Shown: positions 31,409-40,849 of the stretch, piece after piece | Position numbering within the stretch: position 1 is the stretch's first letter | How the letters are laid out: the number at the start of each line of letters is the position of its first letter | Source: Rhizobium leguminosarum | GTDB taxonomy: Bacteria; Pseudomonadota; Alphaproteobacteria; Rhizobiales; Rhizobiaceae | NCBI RefSeq assembly: GCF_001652265.1 | Contig: NZ_LWBS01000220.1 | Coordinates: forward strand, 1 to 64,000 | DNA: 64,000 nucleotides | Reading direction: 5' to 3' | Notes under the pieces: generated by a model | Databases searched by the model: none | Seen by the model: only the letters and a program-made list of their open reading frames with translations | Told to the model about the DNA's origin: nothing | Made by a program: the position numbers and the translations under genes

Positions 31409-32743
31409 CTATTCAGCCGGCTGCAGCCCCGCAGCCGAAGTATCCTCTCCGGTCTGGCCGCCCAGTGCCGCGGCAAGCTGCGCCGTATCCAGCTCGTTTT
31501 CCCAACGCGCCACGACGATCGTCGCAACCGCATTGCCGACGAGGTTGGTCAGCGCCCGGCATTCCGACATGAAGCGGTCGATGCCGAGGATGAGCGCCAT
31601 GCCGGCGACCGGTACGGAGGGAACGACGGAGAGCGTCGCGGCAAGTGTGATGAAGCCGGCGCCGGTGATACCAGCGGCACCCTTGGAGCTCAGCATCGCC
31701 ACCAAGAGCAGCAGGATCTGGTCACCCCAGGAAAGATGAATGCCGGTTGCCTGGGCAATGAACAGGGCCGCCAGCGTCATGTAGATGTTGGTGCCGTCGA
31801 GATTGAAGGAATAGCCTGTGGGGATGACGAGACCGACGACCGAGCGCTTGCAGCCGGCCTTTTCCATCTTGTTCATCAGTCCCGGAAGTGCGGCCTCCGA
31901 AGACGAAGTGCCGAGAACCAGCAGCAGTTCTTCCTTGATGTAGCGCAGCAGCGCCACGATCGAGAAGCCGTTGTAGCGGGCAACAGCGCCGAGAACGACG
32001 AGGACGAAGAGCAGAGAGGTGGCGTAGAAAGTGCCGATCAGCATCGCGAGGTTGGCGATCGACCCGACGCCGTACTTGCCGATGGTGAATGCCATGGCGC
32101 CGAACGCACCGATCGGGGCAGCCTTCATCAGGATGGCGACGAGCTTGAACACGGGCGCCGTCAGGGCATTGAGGAAATTGACGACCGGTTCGCTCTTTTC
32201 GCCGACCATGGCGAGTGCGATGCCGAAGAGCACCGAGAAGAATAGCACCTGCAGAATGTCGCCATCGGCAAAGGCGCCAACGATCGTCGTCGGGATGATG
32301 TTGGTCAGGAAACCGACGATGCTCTGCTCATGCGCCTTTGCGGCGTAGCTGGCGACGGCGGCCGGGTCCAGCGAGGCCGGATCGATGTTCATGCCGGCGC
32401 CGGGCTGGACGACGTTGGCGACGATCATGCCGATGATAAGCGCCGCCGTCGAGAAGGTCAGGAAGTAGAGCATCGCCTTGCCGGCGACGCGGCCGACCTT
32501 CTGCAGGTCGCTCATGCCGGCAATGCCGGTCGCGACCGTCAGGAAGATGACCGGGGCGATGATCATTTTGACAAGCTTGATGAAGGCATCGCCCAGCGGC
32601 TTCAGCTGAGTGCCGAATTCGGGATAGAAATGGCCGAGAAGGATACCCGCAGCGATAGCCGCGAGAACCTGGACGTAAAGATGGGTATAAAAGGGCTTTT
32701 TGCCCTTGCTGCCTGCGACTGCATCGAGTGGTGCTGCGATCAT
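31409..32743 (-). CDS. dctA: C4-dicarboxylate:H+ symporter
   Basis: A 444-aa inner-membrane carrier for malate, succinate and fumarate, essential in rhizobia for feeding nitrogen-fixing bacteroids. It belongs to the dicarboxylate/amino acid:cation symporter family. The N-terminal [21 protein letters not shown], the serine-rich reentrant loop [19 protein letters not shown], the [20 protein letters not shown] motif and the C-terminal [22 protein letters not shown] are all intact. Length equals that of R. leguminosarum DctA. AGGAGG precedes the ATG at optimal spacing. A sigma-54 promoter (32837-32851) and upstream DctD-type sites show dicarboxylate-dependent control by dctBD, which is divergently transcribed. 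Confidence 0.98.
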   Translation of the reverse strand: MIAAPLDAVAGSKGKKPFYTHLYVQVLAAIAAGILLGHFYPEFGTQLKPLGDAFIKLVKMIIAPVIFLTVATGIAGMSDLQKVGRVAGKAMLYFLTFSTAALIIGMIVANVVQPGAGMNIDPASLDPAAVASYAAKAHEQSIVGFLTNIIPTTIVGAFADGDILQVLFFSVLFGIALAMVGEKSEPVVNFLNALTAPVFKLVAILMKAAPIGAFGAMAFTIGKYGVGSIANLAMLIGTFYATSLLFVLVVLGAVARYNGFSIVALLRYIKEELLLVLGTSSSEAALPGLMNKMEKAGCKRSVVGLVIPTGYSFNLDGTNIYMTLAALFIAQATGIHLSWGDQILLLLVAMLSSKGAAGITGAGFITLAATLSVVPSVPVAGMALILGIDRFMSECRALTNLVGNAVATIVVARWENELDTAQLAAALGGQTGEDTSAAGLQPAE

Positions 32744-32836
32744 GATGTCCTCCTAATGGCTCGTCCGGAACGAACTCCGGCCTCCCGAGCCGTTCGCTTC
32801 AAGTCCAACAGCTCAGCCGTTGTTGCCACCTCCTTC

Positions 32837-32851
32837 GCAATCGGCGTGCCA
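32837..32851 (-). promoter_or_regulatory. sigma-54 promoter of dctA
   Basis: On the minus strand the sequence reads TGGCACGCCGATTGC, a perfect -24/-12 element (TGGCAC, 5 nt, TTGC). It lies 94 nt upstream of the dctA start codon and points towards it. The distance and the DctD-type sites beyond it match RpoN/DctD control known for rhizobial dctA. Confidence 0.92.
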
Positions 32852-32925
32852 GTTTTACGCCACCAGACAACATATTGAATTTATTAATGAAAAATTTACT
32901 GGGCTGCTGATGGCTAATTAAGCAA

Positions 32926-32939
32926 TGCGGAAATCCGCA
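32926..32939. promoter_or_regulatory. DctD-type upstream activator site, proximal
   Basis: TGCGGA (32926-32931) and TCCGCA (32934-32939) form a perfect inverted repeat with 2 nt between. It is about 75 bp upstream of the sigma-54 element of dctA, a normal distance for an enhancer-binding protein. Its centre is 33 bp from the second site. Confidence 0.75.
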
Positions 32940-32957
32940 CAAATCCATTTGCGTTTC

Positions 32958-32973
32958 GTGCAGAAAAATGCAC
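32958..32973. promoter_or_regulatory. DctD-type upstream activator site, distal
   Basis: GTGCA (32958-32962) and TGCAC (32969-32973) form an inverted repeat with a 6-nt A-rich centre. Its centre is three helical turns from the proximal site, as expected for two DctD dimers on one face. It overlaps the dctB start codon at 32968, so DctD bound here may also affect dctBD expression. Confidence 0.65.
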
Positions 32974-34836
32974 AAATCCGCCATGTCCGTGTCGCAGAAA
33001 TTGTGGCCTTCCCTACCCTTGCAGCACCGCATCCGCCGGTTGTGGTTGGCCTATGCCGTGCTCGGCCTCGTCGCTGTCGTCGCAAGCCTGTGGGTAAGTG
33101 GCGCGATCGGCCGGCATCGGGCGGAGGCTGCCCTCGAGGAACAGGCCCGCATGGATGCGAGGCTGAATGCGGCTTTGCTGCGCACGGTTCTCGAAAAATA
33201 CCGGGCGCTTCCCTTCGTGCTGTCGCAGGACGCGGCGCTCGCCGCGGCGCTGGCAGGAAACGATGCCGGCACATTCGAGCGGCTCAGTCAGAAGCTGGAA
33301 ATGCTGACGGCGGGCACGAAGGCTGCCGTCATCTATGTCATCGATAAGGACGGCATGGCGGTTTCGGCCAGCAACTGGCGCGAACCGACGAGCTTCGTCG
33401 GCAATGACTATCGTTTCCGCGAGTATTTTCAGGGGGCGGCCGAACGAGGACAGGCCGAGCACTTCGCGCTCGGCACGGTCAGCAAGAAACCGGGTCTCTA
33501 TATCTCCCAGCGGATTTCGGGCAGCAATGGCCTGCTGGGCGTCGTCGTGGTCAAGGTCGAATTCGACGACGTCGAGGCGGATTGGAACGCCTCGGGCACC
33601 CCGTCCTACGTCGTTGATGAGCGCGGCATTGTCCTCATCACCAGCATCCCGTCATGGCGGTTCATGACGATCGGCCGGATCGCCGAAGTCCGGCTGACGG
33701 CGATCCGCGAAAGCCTTCAATTCGGCGATGCGCCGCTTCAACCCCTGCCGCTCGACATGGTCCGAAATCTCGGCGACGGGCTCGATGTCGTCGAGATCGT
33801 CATGCCGGGCGATGCCGGGAAAACCAGGTTTCTCGATGTCGCAACGTCGGTGCCGGCGACCGGATGGCATTTGCAGCATCTGGTAGCACTCGGACCGTCC
33901 GTCGATGCGGGGATTCGCGAAGCCCGCATGCTGGCATTGCTGATACTCCTGCCGCTGCTGACCGGAGCAGCCTTCCTGTTGCGCCGTCGCCATACGATCG
34001 CCCTGCGAATCTCCACCGAACAACAGGCGCGGGAGGAACTGGAACGGCGGGTGGTCGAGCGGACGCTGGATCTCAGCCAGGCGCGGGACCGGCTGCAGGC
34101 TGAAATCATCGGCCACAAGAGCACGGAGCAGAAGCTGCAGGCGGTGCAACAGGATCTGGTGCAGGCCAACCGGCTGGCCATCCTGGGTCAAGTGGCCGCC
34201 GGCGTCGCCCATGAAATCAACCAGCCGGTCGCGACCATTCGTGCCTATGCCGATAACGCCCGCACCTTCCTCGATCGCGGCCAGACGGCGCCTGCCGGCG
34301 AAAATCTCGAAAGCATCGCGGCGCTGACGGAACGCATAGGTTCGATCACCGACGAACTGAAGACCTTTGCCCGCAAGGGCCGCGGCAGCGCCGAACCAAC
34401 CGGATTGAAGGACGTCATCGAGGGCGCGGTGATGCTGTTGCGTAGCCGGTTTGCCGGCCGCATGGATACGCTCGACATCGACCTGCCGCCCGCCGAACTG
34501 CAGGTGATGGGAAACCGGATCCGTCTCGAGCAGGTGCTGATCAATCTGCTTCAAAATGCCCTGGAGGCGGTGGCGCCGAAGGCCGGAGAGGGTCGCGTCG
34601 AGGTCAGAACATCCACCGATGCAGGGATGGTAACGGTGACGGTCGTCGACAACGGTCCCGGCATCCCGCCGGACATTCGCAAGGGCTTGTTCACGCCATT
34701 CAATACCTCGAAGGAAAGCGGTCTCGGCCTCGGCCTGGTGATCTCCAAGGATATCGTCGGCGACTATGGCGGCCGGATGGAGGTTTTAAGCGACAACAGC
34801 GGAACCCGGTTCATCGTTCAGCTAAGGAAGGCTTGA
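32968..34836 (+). CDS. dctB: C4-dicarboxylate sensor histidine kinase DctB
   Basis: A 622-aa membrane sensor, the same length as R. leguminosarum DctB. Topology: an N-terminal membrane helix at about residues 20-40, a large periplasmic double-PAS (PDC) sensing domain, a second helix at about 308-328, a coiled coil, then the kinase. The phosphorylated His415 is in [19 protein letters not shown]. The ATPase domain has the N box ([12 protein letters not shown]), G1 ([12 protein letters not shown]) and G2 ([12 protein letters not shown]). It senses succinate, malate or fumarate and phosphorylates DctD, encoded 4 nt downstream. A second ATG at 32983 would clear the operator overlap. Confidence 0.97.
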   Translation: MHKSAMSVSQKLWPSLPLQHRIRRLWLAYAVLGLVAVVASLWVSGAIGRHRAEAALEEQARMDARLNAALLRTVLEKYRALPFVLSQDAALAAALAGNDAGTFERLSQKLEMLTAGTKAAVIYVIDKDGMAVSASNWREPTSFVGNDYRFREYFQGAAERGQAEHFALGTVSKKPGLYISQRISGSNGLLGVVVVKVEFDDVEADWNASGTPSYVVDERGIVLITSIPSWRFMTIGRIAEVRLTAIRESLQFGDAPLQPLPLDMVRNLGDGLDVVEIVMPGDAGKTRFLDVATSVPATGWHLQHLVALGPSVDAGIREARMLALLILLPLLTGAAFLLRRRHTIALRISTEQQAREELERRVVERTLDLSQARDRLQAEIIGHKSTEQKLQAVQQDLVQANRLAILGQVAAGVAHEINQPVATIRAYADNARTFLDRGQTAPAGENLESIAALTERIGSITDELKTFARKGRGSAEPTGLKDVIEGAVMLLRSRFAGRMDTLDIDLPPAELQVMGNRIRLEQVLINLLQNALEAVAPKAGEGRVEVRTSTDAGMVTVTVVDNGPGIPPDIRKGLFTPFNTSKESGLGLGLVISKDIVGDYGGRMEVLSDNSGTRFIVQLRKA

Positions 34837-34840
34837 GATC

Positions 34841-36187
34841 ATGGAAACGCCGACCCCTGTTGCGCTGATCGACGACGACAAGGACCTGCGCCGCGCCACC
34901 GCCCAGACGCTCGAACTCGCAGGATTTTGCGTTTCCGCCTATGACGGCGCGAAAGCCGCGCTGGCGGATCTGCCGGCGGATTTTGCCGGCCCCGTCGTCA
35001 CCGATATCCGCATGCCGGAGATCGACGGACTGCAGCTCTTCGCCACGCTGCAGGGCATGGATGTCGACCTGCCGGTGATATTGATGACCGGCCACGGCGA
35101 TATTCCCATGGCCGTTCAGGCGATCCAGGATGGCGCCTATGATTTCATCGCCAAGCCCTTCGCAGCCGATCGGCTCGTCCAAAGCGTGCGCCGCGCTAGC
35201 GAGAAGCGGCGGCTTGTTCTGGAGAACCGCATGCTGCGGAAGGCAGCCGAAGATGCGCAGGAGAATTTGCCGCTGATCGGCCAGACGCCTGTCATGGAAA
35301 ACCTCAGAAACATTCTTCGCCACATCGCCGATACCGATGTGGACGTGCTCGTCGCCGGCGAAACGGGCAGCGGCAAGGAAGTGGTTGCCCAGATCCTGCA
35401 TCAATGGAGCCACCGCCGGAAGGGCAATTTCGTCGCGCTGAACTGTGGCGCCCTGCCCGAAACCGTCATCGAAAGCGAGCTGTTCGGCCACGAAGCCGGC
35501 GCCTTTACCGGCGCCCAGAAACGCCGCACGGGCCGCATCGAACATGCAAGCGGCGGCACGCTTTTCCTCGACGAGATCGAAAGCATGCCGGCCGCCACGC
35601 AGGTCAAGATGCTGAGAGTGCTGGAGATGCGCGAGATCACGCCGCTCGGCACCAACGAGGTGCGTCCGGTCGATCTTCGCGTCGTCGCCGCGGCCAAGAT
35701 CGACCTTGGAGATCCCTCGGTGCGCGGGGATTTTCGCGAGGATCTCTATTACAGGCTGAATGTCGTGACGATCTCCATTCCGCCGCTGAGAGAACGCCGC
35801 GACGATATTCCGCTGCTGTTTTCCCACTTCGCCGCTCGCGCCGCGGAGCGCTTCCGTCGCGATGTCCCGCCGCTTTCACCGGATGTGCGGCGGTATCTCG
35901 CCTCGCACACATGGCCGGGCAATGTTCGCGAACTCTCGCATTATGCCGAACGCGTGGTGCTTGGCGTGGAAGGCGGGGGAACGGCAGCGGTCCTTCCGCA
36001 GCCGACGGATGCGACGCTTCCCGAACGGCTGGAGCGCTACGAGGCGGAGATCATTCGCGACGCGCTGTCGGCCAATGACGGCGACGTCCGCCGCACCATC
36101 GAGGCGCTCGGCATTCCGAGAAAGACGTTTTACGACAAACTCCAGCGCCACGGCATCAACCGGGGCGGCTATATCTCGCGCAAGTAG
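34841..36187 (+). CDS. dctD: C4-dicarboxylate response regulator DctD (sigma-54 activator)
   Basis: A 448-aa NtrC-family activator, the same length as R. leguminosarum DctD. The N-terminal receiver domain has acidic residues in [10 protein letters not shown] and phospho-acceptor Asp55 in [12 protein letters not shown]. The AAA+ domain has Walker [12 protein letters not shown], the sigma-54 contact loop GAFTGAQK and Walker [11 protein letters not shown]. The C-terminal Fis-type HTH ([20 protein letters not shown]) binds the palindromes between dctA and dctB. It is co-transcribed with dctB (4-nt gap) and drives the RpoN-dependent dctA promoter. Confidence 0.98.
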   Translation: METPTPVALIDDDKDLRRATAQTLELAGFCVSAYDGAKAALADLPADFAGPVVTDIRMPEIDGLQLFATLQGMDVDLPVILMTGHGDIPMAVQAIQDGAYDFIAKPFAADRLVQSVRRASEKRRLVLENRMLRKAAEDAQENLPLIGQTPVMENLRNILRHIADTDVDVLVAGETGSGKEVVAQILHQWSHRRKGNFVALNCGALPETVIESELFGHEAGAFTGAQKRRTGRIEHASGGTLFLDEIESMPAATQVKMLRVLEMREITPLGTNEVRPVDLRVVAAAKIDLGDPSVRGDFREDLYYRLNVVTISIPPLRERRDDIPLLFSHFAARAAERFRRDVPPLSPDVRRYLASHTWPGNVRELSHYAERVVLGVEGGGTAAVLPQPTDATLPERLERYEAEIIRDALSANDGDVRRTIEALGIPRKTFYDKLQRHGINRGGYISRK

Positions 36188-36218
36188 TTGGCGATGACGG
36201 TCTATCTGTCGAGTGGCT

Positions 36219-36686
36219 TTAGACTTCCACCAGTCCCAGCTTCTTCACCTGCCGGATCGTCAGCATGGTGCGCACGGTATCGACATGTTCGTTCGCCGTC
36301 AGCACCTCGATGACGAAATCCTGAAAGCGGGTGAGATTCTCCGCCACGCAATGCAGCAGGAAATCGCTGTCGCCGGAGACCATCCAGGCCTGGCGCACCA
36401 GCGGCCATTCGGCGGTGGCCGCGGCGAAGGCCTTGAGATTGCCTTCCGACTGATGCTTGAGGCCGACCATGCAGAAAGCAACGAGGTCGAATCCGAGCTT
36501 CGGGCTGTTCAGCATCGCGTGGTAGCCCTCGATGATGCCGGCTTCCTCGAGCTTGCGCACCCGGCGCAGGCAAGGCGGCGCCGAGATGCCGACGCGATCG
36601 GCAAGCTCCACATTGGTCATGCGGCCATCGGCCTGCAGCTCCCGGAGGATCTTTATATCGATGACGTCGAGTTCCGCACGACCCAC
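36219..36686 (-). CDS. lrp: Lrp/AsnC family transcriptional regulator
   Basis: A 155-aa regulator with the N-terminal HTH (LDVIDIKILRELQADGRMTN then VELADRVGISAPPCLRRVRK) and a C-terminal RAM ligand-binding domain (GYHAMLNSPKLGFDLVAF, VSGDSDFLLHCVAE). Start: GTG at 36686, giving the usual N-terminus MGRAELDVIDIKIL, with AAAGG upstream; the open frame continues upstream but without family similarity. It is divergent from trxB across 230 bp. The lrp / trxB / lsrB neighbourhood is also found in other rhizobia (from memory). The amino-acid effector is unknown. Confidence 0.9.
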   Translation of the reverse strand: MGRAELDVIDIKILRELQADGRMTNVELADRVGISAPPCLRRVRKLEEAGIIEGYHAMLNSPKLGFDLVAFCMVGLKHQSEGNLKAFAAATAEWPLVRQAWMVSGDSDFLLHCVAENLTRFQDFVIEVLTANEHVDTVRTMLTIRQVKKLGLVEV

Positions 36687-36916
36687 ATCATTGCCTTTCT
36701 TTAATTCTCCGCGGGGAGCTTCTATATAAAGCCGCGGAATACGCAAGAAAGTTTCACGCTGATGACGGATTCTTGCACATCCGGGCGATTTGCCTTGTTG
36801 GTAACGCAAGGCTGCCCTTGAATAAAAGCATTGGACGTTCATAAATGGCGCAGGGACGCGAAACGGCCGCAATCGCTATCTAGCCGCCGCCCTCCTGCCA
36901 GTCGAAAGGAAGTGAC

Positions 36917-37891
36917 ATGCCCGCCCGCCATACCAAGGTGCTCATTATCGGTTCCGGACCCGCAGGCTATACCGCCGCCGTCTATGCCGCGCGCGCCATG
37001 CTGAAACCGGTTTTGATCGCCGGTCTCGAACAGGGCGGCCAGCTGATGATCACCACCGATGTCGAGAACTATCCGGGCTTTGCCGATCCGATCCAGGGTC
37101 CCTGGTTGATGGAACAGATGCTGCAGCAGGCAAAACATGTCGGCGCCGAGATCGTTAACGACCTCGTGACCGAAGTCGATATGAACCAGCGTCCTTTCGT
37201 CGCCCGCACCGACAGCGGCCAGGTCTGGACCGCCGATACGCTGATCATCGCTACCGGCGCCAAGGCAAAGTGGCTCGGCATCGAGAGCGAACAGCATTTC
37301 CAGGGCTTTGGCGTTTCGGCCTGCGCCACGTGCGACGGTTTCTTCTATCGCAACAAGGATGTGATCGTGGTTGGCGGCGGCAACAGCGCCGTCGAGGAGG
37401 CGCTCTATCTCTCCAACATCGCCAAGTCGGTGACATTAGTGCACCGCCGCGACTTCTTCCGAGCCGAGAAGATCCTGCAGGAACGCCTGTTCTCCAAGGA
37501 CAATGTCAAGGTTCTGTGGAATACCGAAGTGGCCGAGATTACCGGCACGCCGGCCAAGCCGCCGATGCCGCAATCCGTATCCGGCGCGCGCCTGCGCGAC
37601 GTCAGAACCGGCACGATCACGGACATGGTGATCGATGGCGTCTTCGTCGCGATCGGCCATGCGCCGGCAACCGAGCTCTTCAAGGACAAATTGAAGCTGA
37701 AGGACAATGGTTATCTCTGGACCGCGCCGGATTCGACCGCGACCAGCCTGGACGGGGTCTATGCCGCGGGCGACGTGACGGATGATACGTTCCGCCAGGC
37801 GATCACTGCCGCCGGCTTGGGGTGTATGGCTGCACTTGAAGCCGAGCGATACTTGACGGGCCACATGCCCGTCGCCGTGGCCGCGGAGTAA
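36917..37891 (+). CDS. trxB: thioredoxin reductase
   Basis: A 324-aa flavoprotein that reduces thioredoxin with NADPH. The N-terminal FAD dinucleotide motif is VLIIGSGPAGYTAAVYAARA, the redox-active pair is Cys136-Cys139 in SACATCDG, the NADPH site is VIVVGGGNSAVEEALYLSN, and the second FAD motif is DGVYAAGDVTDDTFRQA. AAGGAAG precedes the ATG. lsrB starts 22 nt after the stop, so the reductase and the redox-linked regulator are probably one operon. Confidence 0.97.
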   Translation: MPARHTKVLIIGSGPAGYTAAVYAARAMLKPVLIAGLEQGGQLMITTDVENYPGFADPIQGPWLMEQMLQQAKHVGAEIVNDLVTEVDMNQRPFVARTDSGQVWTADTLIIATGAKAKWLGIESEQHFQGFGVSACATCDGFFYRNKDVIVVGGGNSAVEEALYLSNIAKSVTLVHRRDFFRAEKILQERLFSKDNVKVLWNTEVAEITGTPAKPPMPQSVSGARLRDVRTGTITDMVIDGVFVAIGHAPATELFKDKLKLKDNGYLWTAPDSTATSLDGVYAAGDVTDDTFRQAITAAGLGCMAALEAERYLTGHMPVAVAAE

Positions 37892-37913
37892 GATCGGCAT
37901 GAGGGGTGGGGGA

Positions 37914-38810
37914 ATGCCATTGGATTGGGACAAGCTGCGTATTTTTCACGCAGCTGCCGAGGCGGGTTCGTTCACGCATGCGGCGGATAAACTGCATCTG
38001 TCCCAATCCGCCATCAGCCGCCAGGTCAGCGCGCTGGAGCAGGATGTCGGCACCAAGCTGTTTCACCGCCATGCACGTGGCCTGATTCTAACGGAACAGG
38101 GCGAGTTGCTTTACCGCACCGCCCATGACGTGCTGCTGAAGCTCGAAACCGTGAAGATGCAGCTCACCGAGACGACCGAGACGCCATCCGGCAAGCTGCG
38201 CGTCACGACGACGGTCGGCCTCGGCCAGGGCTGGCTGACCGACAAGATCCAGGAATTCCTGCAGCTTTATCCCGATGTGCAGATCCAGCTGATCCTCGAC
38301 AACGAGGAAGTGGATGTAAACATGCGTCATGCAGACTGCGCAATCCGCCTGCGCCAACCGCAGCAATCCGACCTCATCCAGCGCAAACTCTTCACCGTGC
38401 ACATGCACGTCTATGCGGCCCCGTCCTACATCAATCGTCATGGCGAGCCGCAAAAGGTCGAGGATCTCGACAATCACCGCATCATCACCTTCGGCGAGCC
38501 GGCGCCGAGTTACCTGCTCGACGTCAACTGGCTTGAGGTCGCCGGCCGCTCCTCCGACAACAAGCGTATTCCGCATCTGCAAATCAACAGCCAGACCTCG
38601 ATCAAGCGCGCCGCCCTGCTCGGCATCGGCGTCGCCTGCCTGCCGGATTACATCGTCGGCCGCGACCCCGGCCTGATTCAGCTGGCGATCAATGCCGACG
38701 TCCCCTCCTTCGACACCTATTTCTGCTATCCCGACGAGATCAAGAACGCCGCCAAGCTGAAGGCCTTCCGCGATTTTATCGTCAGCAAGGCCAGAAACTG
38801 GAACTTTTAA
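37914..38810 (+). CDS. lsrB: LysR-type regulator LsrB (VtlR family)
   Basis: A 298-aa LysR regulator that matches rhizobial LsrB as I remember it (N-terminus PLDWDKLRIFHAAAEAGSFT). The winged HTH covers residues 5-65 (HLSQSAISRQVSALEQDV). The effector domain has Cys142, Cys242 and Cys271 as its cysteines, and LsrB-type proteins are reported to sense redox state through cysteines. Start ATG 37914, because GAGGGG lies 7 nt upstream; an in-frame ATG at 37899 is less well placed. The family activates AbcR-type small RNAs in Agrobacterium and Brucella. Two such sRNAs lie directly downstream here, making them the obvious targets. Confidence 0.92.
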   Translation: MPLDWDKLRIFHAAAEAGSFTHAADKLHLSQSAISRQVSALEQDVGTKLFHRHARGLILTEQGELLYRTAHDVLLKLETVKMQLTETTETPSGKLRVTTTVGLGQGWLTDKIQEFLQLYPDVQIQLILDNEEVDVNMRHADCAIRLRQPQQSDLIQRKLFTVHMHVYAAPSYINRHGEPQKVEDLDNHRIITFGEPAPSYLLDVNWLEVAGRSSDNKRIPHLQINSQTSIKRAALLGIGVACLPDYIVGRDPGLIQLAINADVPSFDTYFCYPDEIKNAAKLKAFRDFIVSKARNWNF

Positions 38811-38848
38811 GCCTGGTTTTATTGGTAAATTGCCGACTATGCAGAACG

Positions 38849-38904
38849 TGCATAACTGGCATGCACAAATGAGGGTTGCCGTTTGCCCAATAAACCACCA
38901 TATC
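38849..38904 (+). promoter_or_regulatory. promoter and upstream activator motif of the first AbcR sRNA
   Basis: TTGCCG (38876-38881), a 17-nt spacer and CATATC (38899-38904) place a start at A38911. Directly upstream is TGCATAACTGGCATGCA (38849-38865), a 5-bp inverted repeat with a 7-nt centre that is followed by CAAA. It fits a LysR-type (LsrB) binding site and is repeated at the second sRNA at the same distance. Confidence 0.75.
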
Positions 38905-38910
38905 GCTCAT

Positions 38911-39026
38911 AGCTGATGCACATGGTGGCTTTTCCTCCCAGTTCCACCGCATTAGCTGTTCCCCTCTGGAGGTTTTTGACCTTCACACTTATAAGGGCCC
39001 TGGTTTTCCAGTGGCCCTCTTTTTTT
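38911..39026 (+). ncRNA. abcR: AbcR-family trans-acting small RNA, copy 1 (AbcR1/AbcR2, alpha-r15 type)
   Basis: A roughly 116-nt transcript region. The 5' hairpin (stem GGTGG/CCACC) exposes CTCCCAG, an anti-Shine-Dalgarno sequence. A second module has CCCCTCTGGAGG. The 3' end is an intrinsic terminator (stem AGGGCC/GGCCCT with inner CTGG/CCAG, then TCTTTTTTT). AbcR RNAs use Hfq to repress ABC-transporter and other mRNAs by masking ribosome binding sites. In S. meliloti the pair lies between lsrB and an arsR-type gene (from memory), exactly the arrangement here. Which copy is AbcR1 and which AbcR2 cannot be told by eye. Confidence 0.92.
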
Positions 39027-39072
39027 GTCCTTGCTTCCTCGATAAATGCCGCACCGCAAAAAAATTGTGCGA

Positions 39073-39128
39073 CGCATAGCAGACATGCACAAAAAAGCAT
39101 TGAAACCTGCTCAAGGAAGCACCATATC
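39073..39128 (+). promoter_or_regulatory. promoter and upstream activator motif of the second AbcR sRNA
   Basis: TTGAAA (39100-39105), a 17-nt spacer and CATATC (39123-39128) place a start at A39135. The upstream motif CGCATAGCAGACATGCA (39073-39089), again followed by CAAA, starts exactly 27 nt before the -35 element, as in copy 1. Confidence 0.75.
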
Positions 39129-39134
39129 TTTCTG

Positions 39135-39249
39135 AGCTGATGCATCTTGTGGTTTCTCTCCCAGTACCACCGCATTAGCTGTTCCCCTCTGGAGGTTTTT
39201 GACCTTCACAATTATAAGGGCCCTGGTTTTCCGGTGGCCCTCTTTTTTT
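39135..39249 (+). ncRNA. abcR: AbcR-family trans-acting small RNA, copy 2
   Basis: A roughly 115-nt paralogue of the upstream sRNA. The stretch from ACCGCATTAGCTGTTCC through the second module is identical apart from one base, and the terminator differs by one base. The 5' stem differs (GTGGT/ACCAC) but pairing is kept and the loop still shows CTCCCAG, evidence of selection on RNA structure. The region between the two copies (39027-39134) holds only the second promoter. The sRNA ends 113 nt before the arsR start codon. Confidence 0.92.
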
Positions 39250-39362
39250 GCCCAAAATTTGTGCACTATTTAAAACTAGTGCCTCACGCCTCCGTGATTT
39301 GCATATCGAAGTCTGACGATCAATATATCGATAAAACGCGATTTATAGTTCGGCGAACAACG

Positions 39363-39656
39363 ATGGACAAAGACGAAATTATCAAGGCGCTCGCCCATCC
39401 CACCCGGATGGACATTCTGAGCTGGCTGAAAAACCCCGAGAAACATTTCCCCTCGCAGGAGCATCCTTTCGAAATGGGCGTTTGCGCCAGCCAGTTCGAG
39501 CGCTGCGGCCTGTCGCAGTCGACGGTCTCGGCCCATCTCGGCACGCTGCATCGCGCCGACCTCGTCACCACCAAGCGCGTCGGCCAGTGGATCTTTTACA
39601 AACGCAACGAAGAAACGATCGCCGCCTTCCTCAAGCAACTGACGCAGGACCTTTAG
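39363..39656 (+). CDS. ArsR family transcriptional regulator
   Basis: A 97-aa winged-helix repressor. The HTH is clear (KALAHPTRMDILSWL, then CGLSQSTVSAHLGTLHRADLV and a wing with KRVGQWIFYKRNEE). Cys41 and Cys48 (GVCASQFERC) lie just before the recognition helix and could sense electrophiles or metals. I chose the ATG at 39363; a longer frame runs back through the AbcR copy and is rejected. The palindrome TATCGATA at 39326-39333 is a candidate operator. The stop codon is separated by one base from the MFS start, so this regulator probably controls the MFS and old yellow enzyme genes. Confidence 0.88.
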   Translation: MDKDEIIKALAHPTRMDILSWLKNPEKHFPSQEHPFEMGVCASQFERCGLSQSTVSAHLGTLHRADLVTTKRVGQWIFYKRNEETIAAFLKQLTQDL

Positions 39657-39657
39657 A

Positions 39658-40824
39658 ATGCCCCTCGCCCTCCTCGTTCTCGCCTTGAGCTCGTTTGCGA
39701 TAGGCACCACCGAATTCGTCATCATGGGTCTGTTGCCTGAGGTCGCCGCCGATCTCTCGGTCAGCATCCCGCAGGCTGGGTGGCTGGTCACCGGTTATGC
39801 CCTGGCGGTCGCTATCGGCGCCCCTGTGATGGCCGTTTTGACCGCGAAGCTGAAGCGCCGTACTGCCCTGATTGGGCTGATGGCCTTCTTCATCGCAGGC
39901 AATTTGCTTTGCGCTCTGGCGAGCGACTATTGGGTGCTGATGATCGCCCGTGTCGTAACAGCACTCTGCCACGGCGCCTTCTTCGGCATCGGCTCGGTGG
40001 TTGCCGCCGGCCTCGTTGCCGAAGACCGCAGGGCCCGCGCCGTCGCGCTGATGTTCACCGGCCTGACGCTCGCCAATGTTCTCGGCGTGCCGCTTGGCAC
40101 CGCGATCGGCCAGGCCTATGGCTGGCGCGCCACCTTCGGCGTGGTCACCGTCATCGGTATCGTCACCATATCAGGCCTGATTGCCATCCTGCCCAGGGAC
40201 AAGCAGCAAGAAAACGGCAGCATCCTGCGTGAGATCGCAGCCCTCAGGAATGGCGGCCTGTGGCTGGCACTCTCCACCACCGTCTTCTTCGCCGCCTCGA
40301 TGTTCGCTCTCTTCACCTATATTGCGCCGCTGCTGCGCGACGTCACCGGCGTGTCGCCGGAAGGCGTCACCTGGACGCTGTTCCTGATCGGCCTCGGACT
40401 GACTATCGGCAACCTCGTCGGCGGCAAGCTTGCCGATTGGCGGCTCGGCGCAACGCTTGCCGGTGTTTTCGCCGCGATCGCCATCACGTCGATTGCCTTC
40501 AGCTATACGAGCCGCTTCTTCATCCCGGCTGAAATCACCCTCTTCCTTTGGGCAATGGCAAGCTTTGCCGCCGTGCCGGCGCTTCAGGTCGGCGTCGTCG
40601 GCTTCGGCAAGAACGCCCCGAACCTGGTTTCGACGATCAACATCGGCGCCTTCAACACCGGCAATGCACTCGGCGCCTGGGTGGGCGGACTGGTCATCGA
40701 CGCCGGCTTCGATCTCACCCGCGTTCCGCTCGCCGCAGCCTTGATGGCCCTGATCGGCCTCGGCGCGACGGCGCTCACCTATCTCTCCGCCAGGGGCCGT
40801 TCCGCCCTCGCCCCTGCCGAGTGA
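39658..40824 (+). CDS. MFS transporter (AraJ/arabinose-efflux-like)
   Basis: A 388-aa transporter with 12 predicted helices in the DHA1 branch of the MFS. The N-terminal ALSSFAIGTTEFVIMGLLPEV is typical of the YdhP/AraJ/NepI group, and the motif C region reads GLTLANVLGVPLGTAIGQ. It begins 1 nt after the arsR stop, indicating translational coupling, and ends 25 nt before the old yellow enzyme gene. Its substrate is probably a small toxic or electrophilic compound handled by the same operon (inference). Confidence 0.9.
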   Translation: MPLALLVLALSSFAIGTTEFVIMGLLPEVAADLSVSIPQAGWLVTGYALAVAIGAPVMAVLTAKLKRRTALIGLMAFFIAGNLLCALASDYWVLMIARVVTALCHGAFFGIGSVVAAGLVAEDRRARAVALMFTGLTLANVLGVPLGTAIGQAYGWRATFGVVTVIGIVTISGLIAILPRDKQQENGSILREIAALRNGGLWLALSTTVFFAASMFALFTYIAPLLRDVTGVSPEGVTWTLFLIGLGLTIGNLVGGKLADWRLGATLAGVFAAIAITSIAFSYTSRFFIPAEITLFLWAMASFAAVPALQVGVVGFGKNAPNLVSTINIGAFNTGNALGAWVGGLVIDAGFDLTRVPLAAALMALIGLGATALTYLSARGRSALAPAE

Positions 40825-40849
40825 TCCTCCCGCAAAAGAAAGGACCAAC

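Noticed and set aside
39147..39362. Extension of the ArsR coding region upstream, giving a 169-aa protein
   Set aside because: The added part is the AbcR sRNA and its terminator, and the ArsR family starts at the ATG at 39363.
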